Source of the DNA: Sulfurovum sp.
GTDB lineage: Bacteria > Campylobacterota > Campylobacteria > Campylobacterales > Sulfurovaceae
NCBI GenBank assembly: GCA_020726085.1
Contig: DYTG01000112.1
Span: 1-5,305 of the forward strand
Direction of reading: 5' to 3'
Length of the DNA stretch: 5,305 nucleotides
Shown here: positions 1 through 5,305 of the stretch, one piece after another
How the letters are laid out: each line of letters begins with the position of its first letter
Numbering within the stretch: the first letter of the stretch is position 1
Translations under genes and position numbers: made by a program
Notes under the pieces: generated by a model
Database searches by the model: none
What the model was told of the DNA's origin: nothing
Seen by the model: the letters and a program-made list of their open reading frames with translations, nothing else

Positions 1-20
1 GTTATTATACTGCATTATAC
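1..20 (-). promoter_or_regulatory. Tandem -10 elements, leftward, for a gene beyond the left edge
   Basis: Read on the minus strand there are two perfect TATAAT hexamers, at 19-14 and 9-4, exactly 10 bases apart and each preceded by AG. They lie downstream of the gmk stop codon and point away from it, so they would drive the next minus-strand gene outside the window. No TTGACA-like -35 box is present at the usual spacing, which fits the weak -35 conservation known for Campylobacterota sigma-70 promoters. In Campylobacter the gene after gmk is tatA, but nothing here shows what follows. One or both hexamers may be used, or they may be chance AT-rich sequence. Confidence 0.4.
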
Positions 21-91
21 TACATTTATTGGGATTTTATTTTGGGGTGGGTATAGATATTATGGATTGTTTCACTAGCGTTGGCAATCTC

Positions 92-703
92 TTATCCCTC
101 AAGCCATTGGGATGTGAAGCTATTGAGGTCTTCTTTGCAATGTTTGAGTCGAGCGCTGTTGGCTACAAGGATAAACTCCTGTGCGGCTCTTTGGATATCG
201 TCATTGACAATCAAAAAATCGTATTCAGCGATAGCCTTAATTTCGTTGGTTGCACTTTTGAGACGCTTAAAGATGACTTCATTGTTTTCGCTTGAGCGAC
301 TGTAGAGTCTCTTTTCAAGTTCACTAAGTGTCGGCGGCGTGATAAAGACAGAGGTGATTATATCGCCCAGCTTGGCTCTTACAAGTCTATGCCCTTGAAT
401 ATCAATATCAAAAATCACAAGCTTCTTTTCAGCAAGTGCTTTTTGTACAGGTAGCATGGAAGTGCCGTAGTAGTTGTCGTGCACAGTAGCATATTCCAAA
501 AAATCCTTCGCTTTAATCCCCTCTTCAAACGCCTCTTTGGATACAAAGTAGTAATCGACTCCATCAATTTCTCCCTCTCGTGGCATTCGAGTAGTCGTTG
601 AGATAGAGAAGTAGTAGTCACCAATGGCTTCTCCTGCTTTGTGTATAATGGTGCTTTTGCCTGCCCCACTAGGACCTGAAAGCACTAAAATAGCTCCTTT
701 CAT
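92..703 (-). CDS. gmk: Guanylate kinase
   Basis: Cytosolic guanylate kinase, which transfers phosphate from ATP to GMP (or dGMP) to give GDP in purine nucleotide metabolism. The 203-residue protein has the normal family length and is complete. Visible motifs are the P-loop GPSGAGKS at residues 10-17; the GMP-binding segment with S35, R39, R42 and Y51 (TTTRMPREGE, then DGVDYYF); E70 and the NYYGT loop at 77-81; the Walker B-like strand FDIDIQG at 98-104; and a lid region with R132, R136 and R147. The ATG start is well supported: an AAGGAG Shine-Dalgarno sequence lies at 717-712 with an 8-base spacer. The gene begins 52 bases after the stop codon of the pseudo-receiver gene, with no clear promoter or terminator between, so the two are probably co-transcribed. 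Nothing in it looks broken or foreign. Confidence 0.97.
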   Translation of the reverse strand: MKGAILVLSGPSGAGKSTIIHKAGEAIGDYYFSISTTTRMPREGEIDGVDYYFVSKEAFEEGIKAKDFLEYATVHDNYYGTSMLPVQKALAEKKLVIFDIDIQGHRLVRAKLGDIITSVFITPPTLSELEKRLYSRSSENNEVIFKRLKSATNEIKAIAEYDFLIVNDDIQRAAQEFILVANSARLKHCKEDLNSFTSQWLEG

Positions 704-755
704 CTATCCAACTCCTTGTAAATTTTTTTGTTTGTGTTTTTGAAAGATGAGGGTT

Positions 756-1187
756 TCATTGCGATAATTCCTTTGGAAATTCGATAGCAATATGGACTTT
801 GGCACCTGCTAAAATGGCTTTGATTTTGGAGGGTTCGAGCGTCAAAACCTTTTCAAACCAATCGTTGTGGGGTTGGGTGCGGGTAATCTCTAGCAAAATA
901 GAGCTTAAATCACGAGGCAAAAAGGGCTTTTTGAGTTCAAAATCGTAACGATGCATCAGTTCTAGCGGATTGTTGTTAAGCACCACCGTAGAACCTACAC
1001 TAAGCATTTCCAAAGAGGTTTCGAGCTGCGGAGCGAGAGCCGATTCATCGACAATGACAACATCGTAATAGGCTTTGGCAATGTCATCAATAGAGGCTCT
1101 CTCATCAAGCGTGGCGTTTAGCTCCTTGGTACAAAGTTGAACCAATCTTGAAACTACCATATTTTTGTTTATGAGTAAAATATTCAC
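756..1187 (-). CDS. Small degenerate receiver-domain (pseudo-receiver) protein, unknown function
   Basis: A 143-residue protein whose first ~100 residues read like a CheY-type receiver fold. There is a beta-1 strand (NILLINKN, 2-9), a hydrophobic strand ending in an Asp (YDVVIVDE, D47 at the phospho-acceptor position), a beta-4 strand (TVVLNNNP, 67-74) and the beta-5 KKPFLP motif (86-91, Lys then Pro). The acidic pair normally found after beta-1, which binds magnesium, is replaced by N-K-N, so phosphorylation is doubtful and a protein-binding role is more likely. Residues ~108-143 form a separate tail (DWFEKVLTL, then a strand ending AIEFPKE). Charge is only mildly acidic (about 20 D/E against 15 K/R). 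In Campylobacter and Sulfurimonas the gene before gmk encodes a 'highly acidic protein', and from memory its ends resemble these. This could be a short form lacking the acidic middle, but that is inference. The start is GTG with AGGAG 7 bases upstream. Confidence 0.8.
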   Translation of the reverse strand: MNILLINKNMVVSRLVQLCTKELNATLDERASIDDIAKAYYDVVIVDESALAPQLETSLEMLSVGSTVVLNNNPLELMHRYDFELKKPFLPRDLSSILLEITRTQPHNDWFEKVLTLEPSKIKAILAGAKVHIAIEFPKELSQ

Positions 1188-1194
1188 CTACGCA

Positions 1195-1199
1195 CTCCT
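1195..1199 (-). promoter_or_regulatory. Ribosome binding site that fixes the GTG start of the pseudo-receiver gene
   Basis: AGGAG reads leftward and is separated by 7 bases (TGCGTAG) from GTG at 1187-1185. The next in-frame ATG (residue 10) lies inside the first predicted beta strand region and would remove it, so the GTG is the better start. Confidence 0.75.
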
Positions 1200-1213
1200 A
1201 TAAATTGGTGCTA

Positions 1214-1222
1214 ATTTTAGCA
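1214..1222 (-). promoter_or_regulatory. Extended -10 promoter of the pseudo-receiver/gmk unit
   Basis: On the minus strand this reads TGCTAAAAT, an extended -10 (TG, one base, then a TATAAT-like hexamer). Its distance from the GTG start at 1187 would leave an untranslated leader of roughly 20 bases containing the ribosome binding site. No -35 box is evident. The element sits in a perfect inverted repeat, TGCTAA-TT-TTAGCA (1211-1222 plus flanks), so a regulator could bind over the -10, although such AT-rich symmetry can arise by chance. Confidence 0.5.
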
Positions 1223-1251
1223 TATCTTTTTTAAACCCGCATTGATTTAAG

Positions 1252-1292
1252 CAAAACCCTTATACTGATGTACGGTTTTGAGTCTCTCAAAA
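1252..1292. repeat. Two overlapping, mutually exclusive inverted repeats between metY and the pseudo-receiver gene
   Basis: CAAAACC at 1252-1258 pairs with GGTTTTG at 1274-1280 (15-base loop). TTTTGAG at 1276-1282 pairs with CTCAAAA at 1286-1292 (3-base loop). The second hairpin reuses bases 1276-1280 of the first, so only one can form at a time. Neither is followed by a T-run on either strand. They lie upstream of the proposed pseudo-receiver promoter and downstream of the metY hairpin, so their role, if any, is unclear. They may be extra termination or mRNA 3'-end structure, or an operator. Confidence 0.4.
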
Positions 1293-1309
1293 TAAACGGT
1301 GATTGTTAA

Positions 1310-1331
1310 GATACCCTTTTGGTGGGGTATC
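1310..1331 (-). terminator. Probable transcription terminator hairpin after metY
   Basis: GATACCC (1310-1316) and GGGTATC (1325-1331) form a perfect 7-bp stem with an 8-base loop, starting about 10 bases after the metY stop codon in the direction of metY transcription. The stem is followed by TTAACAATC, a poor T-run, so it may be a weak terminator or a 3'-end stabiliser. Confidence 0.5.
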
Positions 1332-1340
1332 GTTGCAGGT

Positions 1341-2609
1341 TTAGCTTAAGGCTTGTGTCAAATCCTCAATCAAATCTTGCGTATCTTCCAATCCAATGCT
1401 CAATCGAATAAGTCCCGCACTAATCCCTGCATTTTCAAGCTCTTGGGGGCTAAGTTGTTGGTGTGTTGTTGAGGCTGAATGGTTGATAATCGATTTGCTA
1501 TCGCCGATATTGGCAACAATAGAGAAGAGTTTGACACCATCAAGTATCTTTTTGGCCACCTCAAAGCTCTCTACTTCAAAACTCACCAATCCACTAGCGC
1601 CTTTGGTGAGGTATTTGGAGGCATTTTTATAGCTTCTATCGCTTGAAAGAAGTGGGTAGTTTACCTTTTGTATCCTTGGATGTTTTTCTAAAAATTGAGC
1701 TACTTTTAGTGCTGAATCACTGTGTTGTCTCATGCGTAAGCTCATTGTCTCTAATCCTTGGATAAAGAGCCACGCATTAAAAGGACTCAAAACCGCTCCT
1801 GTATCACGCAATAAAATCATACGAGCCCTAAAGGTAAACAAAACGGCACTTGCAGGACAATTGGCAAAAACAAGCCCATGATAACTCGTTTCGGGTTCGT
1901 TGAAAAAGGGATAGCGAGGATTTTCTAGGATTTTGGCTACCAAATCGTTGCGTTCTACCATCAAACCACCAATGGCCAATCCTTGTCCTGTCGTGTATTT
2001 ACTCGCACTGTGTACCACCACATCCACACCTAACAAAAGCGGTTGGCACAAAAAGGGCGTTGCTACGGTATTGTCCACAATGGTAAGGATACCGTGTGCA
2101 TTAGCAATAGCCACAATTGCTTCAATATCGGGTACGTCAATGCTTGGATTGGAGATGGTTTCAAAGAAGATACCTTTGGTGTGTTCATCAATAAGCGGTG
2201 TAATCTCATCAGGGTTATGCACATCGTAAAAACGTGCCTCAATACCTAGTCGCTTAAGTGTTTGAGTAAAAAGCGTAATGGTTCCACCGTAGAGTTTACT
2301 AGCTACGATAATATTATCTCCCGCCCCTGCGATATTAAGCACGGCATAAAAAATAGCCCCCATCCCGCTTGAGATAGCCAATGCCGCACTGCCCCCCTCG
2401 ATTGTGGCAAAACGTCGCTCCAAAATAGCCGTTGTGGGATTGCCTACACGAGTGTAAACATGATCCGTTCCTTGTTGCAAATTAAAGCTACTTGCAGCAA
2501 AATCGGCCGACCCAAAATCGTAAGCGGTTGTCATATAGAGCGGTACTGCCATAGTACCTTGAGCCTCTTTTTCATATCCAGCATGCAAAGCAAGCGTTTG
2601 TTGTTCCAT
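1341..2609 (-). CDS. metY: O-acetylhomoserine sulfhydrylase (O-acetylhomoserine aminocarboxypropyltransferase)
   Basis: PLP-dependent enzyme of the Cys/Met metabolism family. It is expected to make homocysteine from O-acetylhomoserine and sulfide, the direct sulfhydrylation route to methionine, in the cytosol. At 422 residues it matches MetY rather than the shorter MetB/MetC enzymes (about 380-400). Visible features: the Y52-x-R54 phosphate-binding motif donated by the partner subunit (VYTRVGNPT); SSGMGA at 80-85; Y107, which stacks on PLP; N154 in ETISNPS; D179 in IVDNT, which contacts the pyridine nitrogen; the Schiff-base lysine K204 in HSASKYTTGQG; and R402 in IRLSIGLED, which binds the substrate carboxylate. 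The ATG has an AAGGA sequence 6 bases upstream. The gene seems to stand alone, with its own -10 and a hairpin on each side, and no metX neighbour is visible. O-succinylhomoserine sulfhydrylase or a gamma-lyase cannot be fully excluded from sequence alone. Confidence 0.92.
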   Translation of the reverse strand: MEQQTLALHAGYEKEAQGTMAVPLYMTTAYDFGSADFAASSFNLQQGTDHVYTRVGNPTTAILERRFATIEGGSAALAISSGMGAIFYAVLNIAGAGDNIIVASKLYGGTITLFTQTLKRLGIEARFYDVHNPDEITPLIDEHTKGIFFETISNPSIDVPDIEAIVAIANAHGILTIVDNTVATPFLCQPLLLGVDVVVHSASKYTTGQGLAIGGLMVERNDLVAKILENPRYPFFNEPETSYHGLVFANCPASAVLFTFRARMILLRDTGAVLSPFNAWLFIQGLETMSLRMRQHSDSALKVAQFLEKHPRIQKVNYPLLSSDRSYKNASKYLTKGASGLVSFEVESFEVAKKILDGVKLFSIVANIGDSKSIINHSASTTHQQLSPQELENAGISAGLIRLSIGLEDTQDLIEDLTQALS

Positions 2610-2636
2610 AATGAATCCTTATTAAGATTTTTTATG

Positions 2637-2642
2637 ATTATA
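2637..2642 (-). promoter_or_regulatory. -10 box of the metY promoter
   Basis: A perfect TATAAT reads leftward 27 bases upstream of the metY ATG, which would give a leader of about 20 bases with the AAGGA ribosome binding site near its end. There is no clear -35 box. No SAM riboswitch or T-box structure fits in such a short leader. Confidence 0.55.
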
Positions 2643-2712
2643 TCGCAATAGACTTATGTGGAGATATTGCAAAAAGTTATATCAATAAGTTCATGTTTTG
2701 ATTGAGATAAAT

Positions 2713-2750
2713 TTTTCTCGTTCCAGCTTGAGAGAGATGGAACGAGAAAA
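2713..2750 (-). terminator. Strong 13-bp hairpin after purM, probable terminator
   Basis: TTTTCTCGTTCCA (2713-2725) and TGGAACGAGAAAA (2738-2750) are perfect inverted copies around a 12-base loop. In the purM direction the stem begins about 16 bases after the stop codon and is followed by ATTTATCTC, only a short T-rich stretch. The T-run lies on the 5' side of the stem on both strands, which is not the textbook arrangement. The position between purM and the metY promoter still makes termination or mRNA 3'-end protection the best reading. Confidence 0.6.
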
Positions 2751-2766
2751 GAGTAGGGAGTCGCTC

Positions 2767-3762
2767 TTAAGCCCACTCCACGCCCTTTTTGCCCGTTTCT
2801 AAATGTCCTATTGGGTATCCGCCTGTATTTTGGCATACCGCTTCGAGATGTTCATTTTCGACAACCCAAATCATCCCAACGCCCATGTTGAAGGTGCGGT
2901 ACATCTCCTCTTCATCGACATAGTGAGCCATAAATTCAAAGATAGGCAAGACTCTAATAGCCTCTTTATTAATCACCGCTTTGATACCCTCAGGCAAAAC
3001 TCGTGGGAGATTTTCGACGATTCCACCCCCCGTGATATGGGCAAGGGCTACGATTTTGTCTTGATTGGCTTTGAACTCTTGGACATAAATTTTAGTCGGT
3101 GTCATGAGCGTCTCAATCAACGCCCTACCCTTGAAATCATCTTCAAATTTCATGCCCAATGTATCAAAAAAGAGCTTGCGTACCAACGAATAGCCATTGG
3201 AGTGTACTCCGCTACTAGGAAGGGCTACAAGCGATTGTCCCTCTTTGATGAGAGCTACTCTATCCATTTGAGAACGTTCAGCAATCCCTACAGCAAACCC
3301 TGCCAAATCAAAATCCTCTGGAGCGTACATCCCTGGCATCTCAGCCGTCTCGCCTCCTACTAATGCACACTGTGCCTCTTTGCACCCTCTAGCAATGCCC
3401 GATACTACGGCGTGAGCCTTTTGGGGGTCAAGTTTGCCCGTGGCGTAGTAGTCCAAAAAAAACATCGGTGTACCAAAATTGCAAATCAAATCATTGACAC
3501 ACATCGCTACCAAATCGACTCCAACGCTATCGAGTTTGCCGCTTTGGATAGCCAACATCAGCTTCGTTCCCACTCCATCAGTAGCCGACAAAATGACGGG
3601 TTCTTTGTATCCGTTAGGCAAAGCATACGCCCCCGCAAACGAGCCAATTCCTCCAATTACATTGCTATCAAAAGTCGATTTGACATCGCTCTTAATCGCC
3701 TCTACAAAATCATTTCCCGCATCAATATCAACACCTGCATCTTTATAAGATATATTTGCCAT
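2767..3762 (-). CDS. purM: Phosphoribosylformylglycinamidine cyclo-ligase (AIR synthetase)
   Basis: Catalyses the ATP-dependent ring closure of formylglycinamidine ribonucleotide to 5-aminoimidazole ribonucleotide, the fifth step of de novo purine synthesis, in the cytosol. From the ATG at 3762 the protein has 331 residues, close to the family norm of 330-345. Conserved PurM blocks in order: YKDAGVDIDAG (6-16); TDGVGTK (61-67); MCVNDLICNFG (87-97); DYYATGKLD (104-112); GGETAEMPG (136-144), the glycine-rich nucleotide-binding loop; SSGVHSNGYSLVR (183-195); HITGGGIVENLPR (242-254); and FNMGVGM (291-297). The reading frame stays open 5 codons further, to a TTG at 3777 (and a GTG at 3771). The ATG is preferred because it begins the protein just before the conserved YKDAG block and leaves a normal leader after the -10 at 3793-3798, although its Shine-Dalgarno (GAAAG) is weak. 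It appears to be transcribed alone. The gene is complete. Confidence 0.97.
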   Translation of the reverse strand: MANISYKDAGVDIDAGNDFVEAIKSDVKSTFDSNVIGGIGSFAGAYALPNGYKEPVILSATDGVGTKLMLAIQSGKLDSVGVDLVAMCVNDLICNFGTPMFFLDYYATGKLDPQKAHAVVSGIARGCKEAQCALVGGETAEMPGMYAPEDFDLAGFAVGIAERSQMDRVALIKEGQSLVALPSSGVHSNGYSLVRKLFFDTLGMKFEDDFKGRALIETLMTPTKIYVQEFKANQDKIVALAHITGGGIVENLPRVLPEGIKAVINKEAIRVLPIFEFMAHYVDEEEMYRTFNMGVGMIWVVENEHLEAVCQNTGGYPIGHLETGKKGVEWA

Positions 3763-3792
3763 TGCTTTCACTTTCAAAAAAAATATGACACT

Positions 3793-3801
3793 ATTATAGC
3801 A
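3793..3801 (-). promoter_or_regulatory. Extended -10 promoter of purM
   Basis: The minus strand reads TGCTATAAT, a perfect extended -10, about 30 bases before the purM ATG at 3762. Transcription starting near 3786 would leave a leader of roughly 24 bases. The usual -35 position holds only AT-rich sequence. No PurR or PRPP/guanine riboswitch-like structure is apparent in so short a leader. Confidence 0.65.
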
Positions 3802-3833
3802 AAACTTTTATAGGGATTTAATGGATAGTGTAT

Positions 3834-3839
3834 TACAAT
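3834..3839 (+). promoter_or_regulatory. Possible -10 of the plus-strand small-ORF/flavoprotein operon
   Basis: TACAAT, followed at once by an overlapping TATAAA (3839-3844), lies about 50 bases before the ATG at 3893 in the divergent intergenic region shared with purM. There is no recognisable -35. A perfect 8-base palindrome, GCTTAAGC, lies at 3851-3858, in the expected leader. The assignment rests mainly on the need for a rightward promoter here. Confidence 0.35.
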
Positions 3840-3892
3840 ATAAACTTAACGCTTAAGCAATCACACCCAAAAACAACCAATAGGAACACACC

Positions 3893-4045
3893 ATGGCAAA
3901 AAAATCAACCCCCAAACCAAAAACTCCCTACGAACTGGGTAAAGACATTTTTGGATTAGCTAGTAGCGGTCGCAGTGATTTATCCACTACTTACAAAAAA
4001 CGCATCAAAGAGCAACTTAGATTAAAATACAATCGCTCCAAATAA
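3893..4045 (+). CDS. Small, strongly basic protein of unknown function, coupled to the flavoprotein gene
   Basis: A 50-codon open frame too short for usual gene-length cut-offs. It has an ATG start, an AGGA ribosome binding site at 3882-3885 (7-base spacer), and a TAA stop whose last A is the first base of the next gene's ATG (TAATG). The product has 10 Lys and 4 Arg against 4 acidic residues, about +10 net. Residues 1-12 are a Lys/Pro-rich, probably disordered leader (MAKKSTPKPKTP). The middle (YELGKDIFGLASSGRSDLS, 13-31) is more hydrophobic and contains a Gly/Ser turn. Residues 32-50 (TTYKKRIKEQLRLKYNRSK) would form a basic amphipathic helix. There is no signal peptide or membrane segment. 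I do not recognise a family. Nucleic-acid binding or a role in regulating the downstream gene are possibilities suggested by charge and coupling only. The downstream ATG has no Shine-Dalgarno of its own, which supports this frame being translated. Confidence 0.7.
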   Translation: MAKKSTPKPKTPYELGKDIFGLASSGRSDLSTTYKKRIKEQLRLKYNRSK

Positions 4046-5247
4046 TGAAAATCCATCCATACATTATCATCGGTGGTGGCGCGAGTGGCTTGATGTCGGC
4101 GATACTTTTGGCTCAAAAAGGCAAAGAGGTTTTGGTTTTGGAAAAAAATGCCCAAATAGGCAAAAAGATTACCATTAGCGGTAACGGCAAGTGCAATATC
4201 ACCCACGCACACATAACCCCCCATCGCTTCCATTCGCAAAATCCGCACTTTGCCCAAAACATCATCGTGGAGTACCCATACATCAAGGGGCTTTTGGAGT
4301 CATTGGGCATTTTTACACACGAGGGCAAAGAGGGAAGAATCTATCCTATGAGTCAAAATGCCGCAAGTGTTGTCGATATTTTGGAGTATCAAGCCTTGCA
4401 TTTGGGGGTAAAGATAGAGAAGCATCAAGAGGTTTTGGATGTCAAAAAAGAGAAATTTTTTACCCTTACCACGCCAAGCGATAGCTTTTTGGCTCACAAG
4501 CTTGTCATCGCCTCGGGCAATCTCGCCTATCCTCAACTAGGCAGTAGCGACATTGGACTCACTATTGCCCAAAGCTTTCATCATCCTATCATCCCTCCCC
4601 TACCCTCTCTTGTACAGCTTACCTCTCCCCAAAAAGAGATTTATCAATTGGCAGGGTACAAACAAATAGCCACGCTTACACTCTATTGCAACGGCGACCA
4701 AAAGGCTCAAACGACAGGCGATATTCTCTTTGCCTCTTATGGCGTATCGGGTTTGGCGGTATTGGATATTAGCCGTTTTGCCTCTTTGGCGTTAAGTCAC
4801 TACGAACATTGCGCTATCAAAGCCGATTTGATGCCCCACTGGAGCAAAAAAGCGTTGCATAATCTATTGCAAAGCACCCTTCCAAACGATAAACCTATTG
4901 CTCTTTGGCTAGAAGGCTTTATCCACAAAAAACTCGCACGGGTGATACTTGGACGGCTCAAACTCACAGTGCAAACCACCCAAAGCCTTAATGCAAAACA
5001 TATCAACGCTATGGTTTATGAACTGAAAAACTTTGAGATAGAGATAAACGGTACGCAAGGCTTTAAGGGAGCTGAAGTAGCCATGGGAGGAGTCGATACG
5101 ACCACCATCAATCCCCAAACCATGGAATCAAAACTCCTAAAAAACCTCTATTTTGTAGGCGAAGTACTGGACGTGGACGGCGATAGAGGCGGATTTAATC
5201 TACACTTCGCATGGAGTAGTGCTATCCAACTCGCACGGGGCCTCTGA
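4045..5247 (+). CDS. HI0933/YhiN-family FAD-dependent flavoprotein (putative oxidoreductase)
   Basis: A 400-residue soluble protein of the HI0933-like (YhiN/BaiN-type) flavoprotein family. These bind FAD, but their physiological substrate is mostly unknown, so no reaction is assigned. Visible features: the N-terminal Rossmann dinucleotide motif IIGGGASGL (8-16) ending at E33, the acidic residue expected to hold the adenosine ribose; the family signature GKKITISGNGKCNIT (39-53); GRIYP (97-101); an IASGNLAYPQLGSS block (155-168); FASYGVSGLAVLDISR (229-244); and the C-terminal FAD-site block with GGV (348-350), TMESKL (359-364), LYFVGEVLDVDG (368-379) and GGFNLHFAWSS (382-392). Length is typical. 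The ATG overlaps the stop of the preceding 50-codon gene by one base and no ribosome binding site precedes it, so translation probably depends on coupling. The 155-168 block departs from the commoner ATGG form. A gene on the opposite strand ends 10 bases downstream. Confidence 0.92.
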   Translation: MKIHPYIIIGGGASGLMSAILLAQKGKEVLVLEKNAQIGKKITISGNGKCNITHAHITPHRFHSQNPHFAQNIIVEYPYIKGLLESLGIFTHEGKEGRIYPMSQNAASVVDILEYQALHLGVKIEKHQEVLDVKKEKFFTLTTPSDSFLAHKLVIASGNLAYPQLGSSDIGLTIAQSFHHPIIPPLPSLVQLTSPQKEIYQLAGYKQIATLTLYCNGDQKAQTTGDILFASYGVSGLAVLDISRFASLALSHYEHCAIKADLMPHWSKKALHNLLQSTLPNDKPIALWLEGFIHKKLARVILGRLKLTVQTTQSLNAKHINAMVYELKNFEIEINGTQGFKGAEVAMGGVDTTTINPQTMESKLLKNLYFVGEVLDVDGDRGGFNLHFAWSSAIQLARGL

Positions 5248-5257
5248 TGCTTCTTGG

Positions 5258-5305
5258 TTAATTAAAATGCTTTTTAAGCTCATCAATAGATAGATTTAAT
5301 CTTTG
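5258..5305 (-). CDS. C-terminal end of a convergent gene, cut by the window edge
   Basis: On the minus strand one frame is open from the right edge to a TAA at 5260-5258 and gives 15 residues, QRLNLSIDELKKHFN. The other two minus frames meet stops in this stretch. The composition (an amphipathic helix-like end) is protein-like, and tail-to-tail spacing of 10 bases with the flavoprotein stop is normal for compact genomes. The fragment is too short to identify, and an open frame of this length could also be chance. Confidence 0.4.
   Translation of the reverse strand, partial: QRLNLSIDELKKHFN

Noticed and set aside
29..305. Two overlapping plus-strand open frames (88 and 74 codons) at the left end
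   Set aside because: They lie almost wholly opposite the 3' half of gmk, have no ribosome binding site or recognisable motif, and the gmk reading is unambiguous.
1242..1266. A possible rightward promoter (TTGATT, then TATACT) that could make an RNA antisense to metY
   Set aside because: The spacing between the hexamers is only 13 bases, and no downstream gene or terminator supports a transcript.
2610..2766. Possible SAM-type riboswitch or other leader before metY
   Set aside because: The likely -10 is only 27 bases from the ATG. The upstream hairpin belongs to the purM 3' side, and no aptamer-like set of stems is visible.
2803..3363. A 186-codon plus-strand open frame
   Set aside because: It is entirely antisense to purM, whose conserved blocks run straight through the region. 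The translation has no domain-like pattern and no ribosome binding site.
3412..3813. A 133-codon plus-strand open frame crossing the purM start
   Set aside because: It is antisense to the purM N-terminal half. Its product shows no motif and its end simply runs into the AT-rich spacer.
1..5305. A hidden mobile element, CRISPR array, toxin-antitoxin or defence system
   Set aside because: There are no repeats in array form, no terminal inverted repeats with target duplications, and no integrase, transposase or nuclease motif. Apart from the two small proteins, every full-length gene is a recognisable housekeeping or common enzyme family with similar base composition.

Overview
This window looks like ordinary chromosome of a bacterium. 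The best guess is the phylum Campylobacterota (epsilonproteobacteria), of the free-living Sulfurimonas/Sulfuricurvum/Sulfurospirillum kind. The reasons are the overall style of the proteins, strong extended -10 promoters without a recognisable -35 box, and a pseudo-receiver-like gene directly before gmk. That pairing recalls the gene order around gmk in Campylobacter and Sulfurimonas. The assignment is inferred from memory of those genomes and has not been tested by a search. There are no rRNA or tRNA genes, CRISPR arrays, insertion sequences or phage genes.

Layout, left to right. Positions 1-91 lie downstream of gmk and hold a tandem -10-like element pointing left, probably the promoter of a gene beyond the left edge. 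Next come four minus-strand genes: gmk (92-703, guanylate kinase), a small degenerate receiver-domain protein (756-1187, GTG start), metY (1341-2609, O-acetylhomoserine sulfhydrylase) and purM (2767-3762, AIR synthetase). Transcription runs purM, metY, pseudo-receiver, gmk. However, purM and metY are each followed by a hairpin, and metY and the pseudo-receiver each have their own -10 candidate. They therefore probably form three units: purM, metY, and pseudo-receiver plus gmk. At about 3763-3892 the direction switches through a divergent promoter region. On the plus strand lie a 50-residue, very basic unknown protein (3893-4045) and, overlapping its stop codon by one base, an HI0933/YhiN-family flavoprotein (4045-5247). 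At the right edge the last 15 codons of a convergent minus-strand gene are visible (5258-5305).

Functionally this is housekeeping: purine synthesis and GMP phosphorylation (purM, gmk), sulfur assimilation into homocysteine (metY) and a putative flavin-dependent oxidoreductase. The parts not explained by known function are the two small proteins, which are the best places to look again. No convincing new multi-gene system is visible. No gene-free stretch exceeds about 160 bases.
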